From an uncultured Bacteroidia bacterium (GTDB lineage: Bacteria; Bacteroidota; Bacteroidia; Bacteroidales; Prolixibacteraceae), in contig CAIUAN010000029.1 of NCBI GenBank assembly GCA_903897145.1, forward strand, positions 1 through 36,712: a stretch of 36,712 bases of DNA. Reading direction: 5' to 3'. Both the position numbers and the translations under genes were made by a program. The notes beneath the pieces were generated by a model. That model was given only the letters and a program-made list of their open reading frames with translations, did no database searches and was not told the DNA's origin. Every line of letters begins with the position of its first letter. Position 1 is the stretch's first letter. This document shows positions 8,139 through 15,791 of the stretch, in pieces.

Positions 8139-9305
8139 TCAATGTTTGTGTTGGATTTCATTCACTATCTCAAGTGAATGAGCTCTAACCTCACGATTGG
8201 TATTTAGATAATCTTCTAGAGTTGGTTGTTTGATAAAAGTTGATCTTTCCATCATTAACTCATTGACTTTCCAGATATCAGGGAATGCAATTTTCTTCGT
8301 CAAGAATGCTTCGACAGCTATTTCATTGGCCGCATTCAGCACGCAAGCTAAGTTTCCCCCTTTTTGTAAGGCTTCGTATGCTAGTGCAAGATTACGAAAA
8401 ATTTTTGGTTTAGGCGCCTCAAAGGTTAAAGAGCTAAAATCGGCAAAATTCATCTTTGGATAGCCGGTGTTTAGTCGCTCAGGAAAGCTAAATGCATATT
8501 GAATTGGGAGTCGCATATCGGGTAAACCAAGCAAGGCTTTAATCGCCCCATCTTGAAATTCAACCATCGAATGTACAACGCTCTGACGATGTATTAGAAC
8601 CTCAATCTGTTCGGGCTTAAGTCCAAAAAGCCACCTTGCTTCAATAACTTCAAAACCTTTATTCATAAAGGTTGCTGAATCGATGGTTATTTTAGCGCCC
8701 ATAGCCCAGCTAGGATGCTTCAGCGCTTGTTCTGGAGTTATCGACGAGATTAAATGCTCGTCGATGGCATGAAATGGACCGCCAGAGCATGTTAGAAAAA
8801 TTCGCTCTACCGGATTCATGATTTCACCGGCTAAGCATTGAAAAATAGCGGAGTGTTCCGAGTCTACTGGAATAAGTTCTACCTTATGTTCAAGCGCTAG
8901 TTTCTGAATGAGTTCCCCTGCCACCACCAAGGTCTCTTTATTGGCTAGCGCAATTTTTTTACCAGCTTTGATAGCATGAATGGTAGGGATCAGTCCACTG
9001 AAACCAACCATGGCCGTTAAAACAAGATCAATACTATCCATCTCCACCACTTGATTCAGTGCGGCCTCGCCAGCGTAGACTTTAATATCTTCTTTCGCTA
9101 GAGCTTGGCGTACCTTTTCGTAATGGTCTTCGTTCACAATAACCACAACATTTGGCTGGAATTTTTTGGCTTGTTCAATCAAGAGCTCCCAATTGTTGAA
9201 GGCCGTTAGCACTTCAACGGCATATTTGTCCCTGTGGTTTTCAATAACCTCAAGAGCCTGCTTACCAATTGATCCAGTAGAACCCAGGATGGCAATATTT
9301 TTCAT
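8139..9305 (-). CDS. dxr: 1-deoxy-D-xylulose 5-phosphate reductoisomerase
   Basis: Dxr converts 1-deoxy-D-xylulose 5-phosphate to 2-C-methyl-D-erythritol 4-phosphate with NADPH, the committed step of the MEP isoprenoid pathway. The protein opens with the NADPH-binding GSTGSIG motif, followed by DSEHSAIFQCL, TCSGGPF and the KHPSWAMGAKITIDSATFMNKG block carrying metal and substrate residues. I chose the ATG at 9305 (388 residues, MKNIAILGSTGSIG). A longer reading frame to 9422 adds 39 residues that do not resemble the family and would overlap the upstream peptidase by about 110 bp. With this start the spacer is 7 bp. Confidence 0.95.
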   Translation of the reverse strand: MKNIAILGSTGSIGKQALEVIENHRDKYAVEVLTAFNNWELLIEQAKKFQPNVVVIVNEDHYEKVRQALAKEDIKVYAGEAALNQVVEMDSIDLVLTAMVGFSGLIPTIHAIKAGKKIALANKETLVVAGELIQKLALEHKVELIPVDSEHSAIFQCLAGEIMNPVERIFLTCSGGPFHAIDEHLISSITPEQALKHPSWAMGAKITIDSATFMNKGFEVIEARWLFGLKPEQIEVLIHRQSVVHSMVEFQDGAIKALLGLPDMRLPIQYAFSFPERLNTGYPKMNFADFSSLTFEAPKPKIFRNLALAYEALQKGGNLACVLNAANEIAVEAFLTKKIAFPDIWKVNELMMERSTFIKQPTLEDYLNTNREVRAHSLEIVNEIQHKH

Positions 9306-9312
9306 AATTGAA

Positions 9313-10176
9313 TTATTGAAACTTGATAAACTCTTCCGGATTGATCGATAGGCCATTGAGCCAGATCTCAAAATGAAGATGTGGTCCAGTCGTCTCTTTC
9401 CCCGTATTACCCATGGTGGCAATAGCCTCTCCAGCCCTTACTTTATCACCCTGAACTTTAAGAAGTTCAGCATTGTGACGATAAACGCTTACTAAATTTT
9501 GTTCATGTTGGATGTAAATCACATATCCTGTATCGGTCGTCCATCCAGCATAAATAATCGTTCCATCAAGAGTTGCAGAGATGCGCGCATGAAGCTTGCT
9601 TACGATGTCGACGCCAAAATGGCGACTATTTAGATCGTGTTTGTTGGTAACCAAACCATGGATAGGGCAAGTAAATAGGAGATTCGTAATCCCTTGCATG
9701 GTATTATTCCCCAGATTAGGATTCGCTTTCTCGGCTGCAAGCTCCTCTTTAAATAGACTATCTTGGTTGGTGGCAGTCAAGAGGAGTTTCTCCTTGTCGA
9801 TTTTCGCAAGTGGATGAATGACCGTATCCGCTGCTTGTGTCTCACCGGCTAACATGGAGCGAAAATTTTTAAAGTAGAAGTCTCTTCGTTGTGCCTCTTG
9901 CTCCAGTGAATCAACGACAAGCACATTGCGGATAAGCATATGTCTCATCTTGCTAGAGGGGTAACCTGGAATATACTCGCGCAAGGGGGTAAAAGCAATG
10001 ATTATGGTAACAGCCGCAATAATAAAAACAATTGCCAAGAGAATTGCGCCTAGAAAGTTCTTCGCATTAAATCGAACCTGTTTTATAATATGCAGATTTT
10101 GATCATTGAAGATAACGACACGATATGGATTACGAAATATCTTCTTGATTTTATCCCACCGCTTTTCCTGCTTCAT
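9313..10176 (-). CDS. M23 family metallopeptidase (LytM domain)
   Basis: This is a membrane-anchored protein with a C-terminal LytM/M23 zinc endopeptidase domain, the type that cuts peptidoglycan cross-links or activates amidases. With the ATG at 10176 it has 287 residues: a basic cytoplasmic N-terminus, one transmembrane helix (about 40-62), a helical linker, then the peptidase. The zinc and catalytic motifs are intact: HFGVD (His186, Asp190), YRHN (His234) and HLHFE (His266, His268), so it should be active. An in-frame TTG at 10200 would add eight residues and cannot be excluded. It is the first gene of the dxr-rseP-tatA operon. Confidence 0.88.
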   Translation of the reverse strand: MKQEKRWDKIKKIFRNPYRVVIFNDQNLHIIKQVRFNAKNFLGAILLAIVFIIAAVTIIIAFTPLREYIPGYPSSKMRHMLIRNVLVVDSLEQEAQRRDFYFKNFRSMLAGETQAADTVIHPLAKIDKEKLLLTATNQDSLFKEELAAEKANPNLGNNTMQGITNLLFTCPIHGLVTNKHDLNSRHFGVDIVSKLHARISATLDGTIIYAGWTTDTGYVIYIQHEQNLVSVYRHNAELLKVQGDKVRAGEAIATMGNTGKETTGPHLHFEIWLNGLSINPEEFIKFQ

Positions 10177-10262
10177 TAAATATTTTTTTGAATCGCTCAA
10201 ACTTACATGAAATTAAATAGATCCCCAATATGATAAGCTAATTTAGGTTCGTTCAATTTTAG

Positions 10263-10270
10263 TATCTTTG
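10263..10270 (+). promoter_or_regulatory. Promoter -7 element upstream of dapF
   Basis: TATCTTTG is a full match to the Bacteroidota TAnnTTTG element, about 104 bp before the dapF ATG. The -33 region has only a partial match (ttta at 10242-10245). It implies an untranslated leader of roughly 100 nt, in which I see no clear structure. Confidence 0.5.
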
Positions 10271-10373
10271 CTTTCATGCTAGCATAAATTCTTGGTTGCA
10301 ACAGTACATTAATTTTATTGGGATCGCAAATCGGCAGATGAGATGTCCCGACTTAAAATTTAAATTCAATCGC

Positions 10374-11201
10374 ATGAAATTTCAGAAAATGCATGGCCTC
10401 GGAAATGATTTTATTCTTTTCGACCAATTAGATCCTTCGAAGTATAATTTATCAACCCTAGCAGTTAAATTGTGCGATCGTCATCAAGGCATTGGTGCAG
10501 ATGGGATCATTTTAATCCTCCCTTCTGAAATTGCAGACGTCAAGATGAGAATCATCAATTCAGATGGGAGCGAAGCGAATATGTGCGGGAATGGCATACG
10601 CTGTTTTGCTAAATATGTCTACGATAATGGCATCAATAAATCATTGAAATTTACCATCGAGACGGGAGCAGGTATTATGATTCCTGAATTGATCGTAGAG
10701 GGTGACGAGGTGAAATTTGTAAAGGTTAACATGGGTGCTCCATCGTTTGAACGTGACCAGATACCGATGGCTGGGGAAGCAGGATCTGTGATCAATGAAA
10801 CCTTTCAGGTTGCTAGTGGCACCTACCAAATTACTAGCTTGTTAATGGGCGTTCCTCATACCATGGTTTTTGTTGAGGATCTTCCTGGTACGGATATTGT
10901 TTCTATTGGTCGACAAATTGAAAAACATCCAACATTTCCTCAAGGGACGAATGTCAATTTTGTATCGGTTGATAACGATCATGAAATTAGCGTCCGGACA
11001 TGGGAGCGAGGAGCTGGCAGTACCTTAGCTTGTGGAACTGGCAGTTGTGCCGCCGCTGTAGCAGCCGCCTTAACTTCAAAGACAGGTAAGGAAGTTACAG
11101 TCCATCTGGCCTTAGGAGATCTTTTAATTGAATGGATCGATGGGGTTGTTTATATGACTGGAACAGCGGATCATGTTTTTGAAGGAGAGTTAGATCTCTA
11201 A
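10374..11201 (+). CDS. dapF: Diaminopimelate epimerase
   Basis: DapF interconverts LL- and meso-diaminopimelate, supplying lysine and peptidoglycan synthesis. The two catalytic cysteines are present: Cys71 in MCGNGIRC and Cys220 in ACGTGSC. The N-terminal MHGLGNDFILFD and RHQGIGADG blocks are typical. The chosen ATG at 10374 gives 275 residues starting MKFQKMHGLGND, as in the family. A longer frame from 10296 adds 26 residues with no family resemblance. It is transcribed divergently from the M23 operon. gltX follows after 114 bp and may be read from the same transcript. Confidence 0.95.
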   Translation: MKFQKMHGLGNDFILFDQLDPSKYNLSTLAVKLCDRHQGIGADGIILILPSEIADVKMRIINSDGSEANMCGNGIRCFAKYVYDNGINKSLKFTIETGAGIMIPELIVEGDEVKFVKVNMGAPSFERDQIPMAGEAGSVINETFQVASGTYQITSLLMGVPHTMVFVEDLPGTDIVSIGRQIEKHPTFPQGTNVNFVSVDNDHEISVRTWERGAGSTLACGTGSCAAAVAAALTSKTGKEVTVHLALGDLLIEWIDGVVYMTGTADHVFEGELDL

Positions 11202-11315
11202 GACTCATTCTCTAAGTCTGTTTTCTCATTTCAGAGCTAAGTTCAATCATTGAGTGCCGAATAGCGGCTAATTCCCTATCTTTACCAACGAATAAAATTT
11301 CCCAAATAGGTTATT

Positions 11316-12842
11316 ATGAGTGAAAGAAAAGTCAGGGTTCGTTTTGCCCCAAGTCCTACAGGCCCTTTGCATATCGGAGGTGTTCGGACTGCCTTGTTTA
11401 ATTATTTATTTGCAAAAAAACATGGAGGCGATTTTATCCTTCGTATTGAAGATACCGACCAAGCACGTTATGTCCCAGGTGCTGAAAATTACATCCAAGA
11501 GAGCTTAGAGTGGTGTGGAATAAAAATTGATGAAGGACCAAAAAATGGAGGACCTTTTGCACCCTATCGACAGAGTGAACGGAAAGACCTTTATCGTCAA
11601 TATGCCGAGCAGCTAATTGCAAGTGGGCACGCCTATTATGCTTTTGATACATCAGAAGAACTTGATTTGGCGCGCACTCAAGCGGAGGCAAAAGGGGAAA
11701 CTTTTACCTACAATGCGCTCTCTCGTCAAGCCATGAAGAACTCGTTATCGCTTCCTGAACAAGAGAGTACGGCCTTACTTATCGCCTCAACTCATTATGT
11801 TATTCGATTTAAAATGCCGGATCATGAAGATGTCACAGAGGTTGATTTAATCCGAGGCAGCGTAACCTTTAATACGTCTACCTTAGATGACAAAGTGTTA
11901 TTTAAAAGCGATGGAATGCCAACGTATCATTTGGCGAACGTCGTTGATGATCATTTGATGCAGATCACTCACGTTATTCGGGGTGAAGAGTGGCTCCCTT
12001 CGATGCCGCTGCATGTGCTTCTTTACCGAGCTTTTGGCTGGGAGGCTACGATGCCTCGATTTACACACCTTCCATTAATCTTAAAACCGGAAGGGAAAGG
12101 GAAGCTCAGCAAACGTGATGGCGACAAGCTTGGTTTCCCTGTTTTCCCTTTGCTGTGGAACGATCCTGCTACCGGTGAATCTTCGCGAGGTTACCGGGAA
12201 GACGGCTATTTTAAAGAGGCCTTTATTAATATGCTGGCTTTGTTGGGTTGGAATCCTGGAACCGAGCAAGAGCTATTTTCAATGGAGGAGCTAGGTCAGA
12301 TTTTCTCACTCGAGCGAGTTGGTAAGTCAGGAGCACGATTTGATCCAGAAAAAACGAAATGGTTTAATCATCAATATTTTATCCAGAAATCGGATGAGGA
12401 ATTAGCTCAATTATTTCTTGTTGAACTCCAAAATAAAGGGGTTGAAGCACCGCTAGCCTTGGCGATCAAAGTGTGTGGAATTGTTAAGGAGCGTTGTAAT
12501 TTTGTTTCTGAGATCTGGGATCAGAGTTACTTCTTCTTTCAAGCACCCACTGCTTATGACGAAAAAATCGTTGCTAAACGATGGAAAGATGATGTACCTG
12601 TTTTAATGGAAAATATAGCCGTGTTCTTTGAGACGCTAACGGCTTGGAATGCTGCTGAGATTAAAGAGCCATTCTCGAATTTCGTTACTGAAAAAGAGTG
12701 GAACTTCGGCACGATCATGAATGCATTGCGTCTTTGCTTAGTGGGAGGTGGTTTTGGTCCAGATATCTTTGAGATCTGCGAAACCATAGGAAAGCAAGAG
12801 ACGATTTCGCGAATCAGGATGGCTATTCGTCAAATACAGTAG
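11316..12842 (+). CDS. gltX: Glutamyl-tRNA synthetase
   Basis: GltX loads glutamate onto tRNA-Glu. It has the class I HIGH-type motif in FAPSPTGPLHIGG (residues 10-22) and the KMSKS-type motif KGKLSKRDGDKLGFPVFPL. The helical anticodon-binding domain fills the C-terminal third. The 508-residue length matches Bacteroidota enzymes. Because glnS is also present, this enzyme probably need not mischarge tRNA-Gln, but sequence alone does not settle that. It ends at a strong two-way terminator shared with the convergent superoxide dismutase. Confidence 0.96.
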   Translation: MSERKVRVRFAPSPTGPLHIGGVRTALFNYLFAKKHGGDFILRIEDTDQARYVPGAENYIQESLEWCGIKIDEGPKNGGPFAPYRQSERKDLYRQYAEQLIASGHAYYAFDTSEELDLARTQAEAKGETFTYNALSRQAMKNSLSLPEQESTALLIASTHYVIRFKMPDHEDVTEVDLIRGSVTFNTSTLDDKVLFKSDGMPTYHLANVVDDHLMQITHVIRGEEWLPSMPLHVLLYRAFGWEATMPRFTHLPLILKPEGKGKLSKRDGDKLGFPVFPLLWNDPATGESSRGYREDGYFKEAFINMLALLGWNPGTEQELFSMEELGQIFSLERVGKSGARFDPEKTKWFNHQYFIQKSDEELAQLFLVELQNKGVEAPLALAIKVCGIVKERCNFVSEIWDQSYFFFQAPTAYDEKIVAKRWKDDVPVLMENIAVFFETLTAWNAAEIKEPFSNFVTEKEWNFGTIMNALRLCLVGGGFGPDIFEICETIGKQETISRIRMAIRQIQ

Positions 12843-12852
12843 TCTAACCTAA

Positions 12853-12902
12853 ATATTAAACCCCAAAAACCATTCAGATGTTTGGTTTTTGGGGTTTAAT
12901 AT
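12853..12902. terminator. Bidirectional terminator between gltX and sod
   Basis: A perfect 20-bp stem (12853-12872 with 12883-12902) closes over a 10-base loop. The stem contains A/T runs flanking CCCC/GGGG, so it offers a U-rich 3' side in either direction. It lies 11 bp after the gltX stop and 18 bp after the sod stop. Confidence 0.88.
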
Positions 12903-12919
12903 GTAAAAAGCGGTTTGAT

Positions 12920-13702
12920 TTATTTCGCCGCTAAAGCTTCTTCGTAACGACGGCTTACCTCTTTCCAGTTGACTACTTTCCAGAATGAATCGACGTAGTC
13001 GGGGCGACGATTTTGATATTGTAGGTAATAGGCATGCTCCCAAACATCAAGTGCTAAAATTGGAACTCCCTTGATCTCAGTTGTGCTCATCAGTGGGTTA
13101 TCTTGGTTACCCGTTGAGCTTACAACCAGTTTTCCTTTTGCGTCAACAGAGAGCCAAGCCCAACCGCTTCCAAATTGTTTTTTCCCTGCAGTACCAAATA
13201 ACTCTTTGAATTTTTCAATACCTCCAAAGGTTTCGTTAATGGCAGTTGCTAAACTTCCCTCTGGAGCTTGTCCTGTTCCATGCGATAGAATGGTCCAGAA
13301 AAGCAAATGGTTGTAAAACCCACCTGCATTATTTTTAAGAAAAGCAGGATACTTCTCCATTTCCGCAAAAACCTCAAAAAGTGGTTTTGCTGCATAATCG
13401 GTGCTTGAAGAGAACTCATTCATGTTCTTAGTGTAAGCTGCATGATGTTTCGAGTAGTGAATCTCCATGGTTCTTGCATCGATATATGGCTCTAAATCCC
13501 CATACGCATAAGGGAGTGGATTTTGCTTCGACTGTGGCGTAAGTTTAAAATCACCAAGTTTTGCTATTCCTAAATTTTCAGCTGGAATGGCTGAGGGTTT
13601 TGATTTTGATCCAACTGTGAAAGCAGAAGATATAACGACTGCTAGTCCTGAAAGCGATGCTTTTTTGAAAAAATCGCGACGTGAATTTTGTTTGATTGAC
13701 AT
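12920..13702 (-). CDS. Superoxide dismutase (Mn/Fe family), Tat-exported
   Basis: This enzyme converts superoxide to oxygen and hydrogen peroxide. With the ATG at 13702 it has 260 residues. It starts with a twin-arginine signal peptide: SRRDFF at 7-12, followed by the hydrophobic stretch ASLSGLAVVISSAFTVG. The metal ligands are present: His82, His132 (YNHLLFW), Asp219 and His223 (DVWEHAYY). NNAGG before His132 and Gln200 in GNQDNP are the Mn-type combination, whereas Fe enzymes usually place the glutamine in the first position, so I infer Mn or cambialistic use. A frame reaching 13741 adds 13 residues before the signal and is unlikely. Confidence 0.94.
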   Translation of the reverse strand: MSIKQNSRRDFFKKASLSGLAVVISSAFTVGSKSKPSAIPAENLGIAKLGDFKLTPQSKQNPLPYAYGDLEPYIDARTMEIHYSKHHAAYTKNMNEFSSSTDYAAKPLFEVFAEMEKYPAFLKNNAGGFYNHLLFWTILSHGTGQAPEGSLATAINETFGGIEKFKELFGTAGKKQFGSGWAWLSVDAKGKLVVSSTGNQDNPLMSTTEIKGVPILALDVWEHAYYLQYQNRRPDYVDSFWKVVNWKEVSRRYEEALAAK

Positions 13703-14052
13703 GGTACGTATTTTTAAATTAGCTATTAAGTTGTTTCGCAATATTTTAGATCTCTAGATTTTGAGTTGAGGCCTAATTAGAGTTTTAAATATACATCTTC
13801 TACTGATACTGACAACTGACATTCGGAAGTTAAACACGCAGTTTTGAAAAATGTTTCGCTGAGATTATCTGATTTTGAGTATTAGGGGCTTTCTCCTTGT
13901 TTTTGATTTTCTGTTAGTCTATTTAAAAACAGGAGGTTAAATAAATTTAGAACTCTTTATTTGGCATTAGGAGATAAATAGCTGAAAATTTGGATAAATT
14001 ATTGTTCGAATGGTATTTTTTGTTTTTCTTTGTACTATTAACATTTGAAAAG
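13703..14052. other. Intergenic region between sod and the trp leader
   Basis: About 350 bp of AT-rich sequence between two divergent transcription units. I see no protein-like frame, tRNA or strong hairpin in it. It must hold the promoters for sod (minus) and the trp leader (plus); only the latter has a recognisable candidate. Confidence 0.6.
13989..14022 (+). promoter_or_regulatory. Candidate trp operon promoter
   Basis: TTTG at 13989-13992 is followed after 21 bases by TATTTTTTG (14014-14022). This is one base longer than the TAnnTTTG consensus. The 21-base spacing equals that of the tRNA-Cys promoter in this window. Transcription would start near 14028, about 25 nt before the first leader ATG. 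Confidence 0.45.
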
Positions 14053-14106
14053 ATGACAAAAAATAAATCAATATGGCTTTGGTGGGGCAACACTTTCCTC
14101 TGTTAG
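14053..14106 (+). CDS. trpL: trp operon leader peptide 1 (Trp-rich)
   Basis: A 17-codon frame encodes MTKNKSIWLWWGNTFLC and stops at TAG. Three of its codons are TGG (14074, 14080, 14083), clustered where a stalled ribosome would cover segment 1 of the downstream RNA structure. Tryptophan is among the rarest residues, so this density next to a terminator and the trp genes strongly indicates an attenuator leader peptide. Its role would be to sense charged tRNA-Trp, with no function for the peptide itself. There is no Shine-Dalgarno sequence, as usual in Bacteroidota. Confidence 0.85.
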   Translation: MTKNKSIWLWWGNTFLC

Positions 14107-14180
14107 AGGTGAAGCCATATTGTATTTTTTAAAATATAGTTCCGGCTTACCTGCTACAGGTAAGCCGGATTTTTATTTTT
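14069..14180 (+). promoter_or_regulatory. trp attenuator 1 with competing 1:2, 2:3 and 3:4 pairings
   Basis: Segment 1 (14069-14079, caatatggctt) pairs perfectly over 11 bp with segment 2 (14112-14122). Segment 2 can instead use 14107-14116 (aggtgaagcc) to pair with segment 3 at 14144-14152 (ggcttacct), with one bulged G. Segments 3 and 4 (14141-14153 with 14157-14169) form a 13-bp terminator. A ribosome stalled on the Trp codons at 14074-14085 covers segment 1, which frees 2:3 and prevents termination. A ribosome reaching the stop at 14104-14106 covers segment 2 and allows 3:4. This geometry matches classical ribosome-mediated attenuation. Confidence 0.82.
14141..14180 (+). terminator. Terminator of trp attenuator 1
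   Basis: A perfect 13-bp GC-rich stem (tccggcttacctg with its complement) on a three-base cta loop is followed by tttttattttt. It lies 163 bp upstream of trpE and has no gene to terminate other than the leader, as expected of a regulated terminator. Confidence 0.93.
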
Positions 14181-14202
14181 GATCAATTTTAAACGGTTCG
14201 TG

Positions 14203-14265
14203 ATGGAAGCAAAATTTTGGAATCAACTATATTGGCGTTGGCAAGCGAGTAAATTAATCAGATAG
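14203..14265 (+). CDS. Possible trp leader peptide 2 (Trp-rich)
   Basis: A 20-codon frame encodes MEAKFWNQLYWRWQASKLIR and ends with TAG. It has three TGG codons (14218, 14233, 14239), plus Phe and Tyr. It lies between the first terminator and a second hairpin with a U tract. The density of Trp codons and the placement suggest a second ribosome-sensing leader in series with the first. Evidence is weaker than for leader 1, because no neat segment 1:2 partner is obvious and translation is not proven. It could also be chance. Confidence 0.6.
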   Translation: MEAKFWNQLYWRWQASKLIR

Positions 14266-14327
14266 ACATTTTTGCATTATGCAGATTAGTGCGGTTTATC
14301 GGATCACGATAGGCCGTTTTTATTTTA
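14247..14327 (+). promoter_or_regulatory. Possible trp attenuator 2 with terminator
   Basis: The terminator stem is cggtttatcg (14292-14301) with cgataggccg (14307-14316), 10 bp including two G-U pairs and a five-base loop, followed by tttttatttta. A competing fold pairs 14247-14259 with 14284-14288 and 14294-14300. It would use the left arm of the terminator but contains a bulge and an internal loop. A ribosome reaching the leader 2 stop at 14263-14265 would cover 14247-14259 and favour termination. The hairpin ends about 16 bp before the trpE ATG. Confidence 0.6.
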
Positions 14328-14342
14328 TATCAACAAACATCT

Positions 14343-15752
14343 ATGAAAAATTATAAGTTCACAACAAGCGTTAGAGAGATCTTAGCAGATACGGTTACTC
14401 CAGTAAGCGTCTATCTTAAAATGCGTGATATCTTTCCTAATGCGCTTTTGCTAGAGAGCTCCGACCACCATAGTTTGGAGAATAGCTACTCTTTTATTTG
14501 CTTAAAACCTGAAGCATCTATTGAAGTTGCCAAGTTTAACTCTACTCAGAAGTTCCCAGACGGGACCATTGAGCTAAGTTCGATCACCAAGCCGGGTCAG
14601 CTTGCAGATGAAATGGAAACCTTCTTTGACCGATTTAAAGCAGAGAACACAATTCCGAGTCTTCCTGCCAATGGGTTTTTTGGCTATGTAAGCTATGATG
14701 GAGTTCAATATTTTGAGACCATAAAATTTAATAATCCGGTAAGTCCTGCGTATGAGATCCCTGAGGTCCATTACTCTTTTTACCATTATATTATTGCGAT
14801 AAACCATTATCAAAATAAAATACAGCTTATCGAGAACCTCTTTGAAGGAGAGAGCTCTTCGCTGAACGTTATTGAGGACTTATTGACTAGTCGGAATTTT
14901 GCCACCTTCTCCTTTGAGCCAGTAGCAGACGAAGTGTCTAATATTACCGACGATCAGTTTAGAGCGATGGTTACCAAAGGGAAAGAGCATTGTTTCCGTG
15001 GTGATGTTTTCCAGATTGTTTTGTCAAGGCAGTTTTCGCAACAATTTTTAGGTGACGATTTTAATGTCTATCGAGCTCTTCGTTCAATAAACCCATCACC
15101 ATATCTGTTTTATTTCGATTATGGAAATTATAAGATCTTCGGATCATCACCAGAAGCTCAATTGCAGATCCATGCGCGAAAAGTTTCTATTAATCCTATC
15201 GCTGGCACTTTCCGTCGAACAGGAAATGATGAGCAAGATCGACTCTTGGCCGAGAAGCTCTCCAAAGATCCAAAGGAGAATGCTGAACATGTGATGCTCG
15301 TTGACCTTGCACGTAATGACCTTAGCAGGAATGCCACCGAGGTTGAGGTAGAGCTTTTCCGGGAGGTGCAATTCTATTCCCATGTTATCCATTTAGTCTC
15401 TAAGGTGTCTGGAAAACTTCCTGAAGGATCAAATCCTCTGCGTGTGATGGGAGATTCGTTCCCTGCTGGCACTCTTTCTGGAGCTCCGAAATTTAAAGCA
15501 ATGGAGCTGATCGATAAATATGAGAATCAAAATCGTGGATATTACGGTGGATGTATCGGCTTTATTGGCTTTGATAATGTCTTTAATCATGCGATCATGA
15601 TTCGGTCATTCTTGAGCAAGAATAATACCTTGTTTTATCAGGCAGGTGCTGGCGTAGTAGCGGCTTCCAATGAGGAGAGTGAGCTACAGGAGGTGGTTAA
15701 TAAGTTAGCCGCTCTTAAAAAAGCCATCGTTATGGCAGCCGACATTAAATAA
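14343..15752 (+). CDS. trpE: Anthranilate synthase component I
   Basis: TrpE makes anthranilate from chorismate with ammonia delivered by TrpG, the first committed step of tryptophan synthesis. The 469-residue protein has the Trp-binding LLESS motif at 36-40, indicating feedback inhibition. The catalytic blocks GSSPEAQ, NPIAGTFRRTG, DLARNDLSRNA, PAGTLSGAPKFKAMELI and AGAGVVAASNEESE are intact. It belongs to the anthranilate synthase group and not to the PabB group because the trp operon follows directly. First structural gene of trpEGDCFBA; trpG starts 39 bp downstream. Confidence 0.97.
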   Translation: MKNYKFTTSVREILADTVTPVSVYLKMRDIFPNALLLESSDHHSLENSYSFICLKPEASIEVAKFNSTQKFPDGTIELSSITKPGQLADEMETFFDRFKAENTIPSLPANGFFGYVSYDGVQYFETIKFNNPVSPAYEIPEVHYSFYHYIIAINHYQNKIQLIENLFEGESSSLNVIEDLLTSRNFATFSFEPVADEVSNITDDQFRAMVTKGKEHCFRGDVFQIVLSRQFSQQFLGDDFNVYRALRSINPSPYLFYFDYGNYKIFGSSPEAQLQIHARKVSINPIAGTFRRTGNDEQDRLLAEKLSKDPKENAEHVMLVDLARNDLSRNATEVEVELFREVQFYSHVIHLVSKVSGKLPEGSNPLRVMGDSFPAGTLSGAPKFKAMELIDKYENQNRGYYGGCIGFIGFDNVFNHAIMIRSFLSKNNTLFYQAGAGVVAASNEESELQEVVNKLAALKKAIVMAADIK

Positions 15753-15791
15753 TGGATCTTCATTACGAAGAAGAAACTAAAAAAATTAAAG

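Noticed and set aside
9306-9422. N-terminal extension of dxr
   Set aside because: The extra 39 residues are unlike the family and overlap the end of the M23 peptidase. The ATG at 9305 gives the standard N-terminus.
10296-10373. N-terminal extension of dapF
   Set aside because: The ATG at 10374 puts MHGLGND at the usual position. The upstream residues are not conserved and lie in the likely untranslated leader.
13703-13741. Thirteen extra residues before the superoxide dismutase signal peptide
   Set aside because: A Tat signal normally starts shortly before the twin arginines, as with the ATG at 13702.
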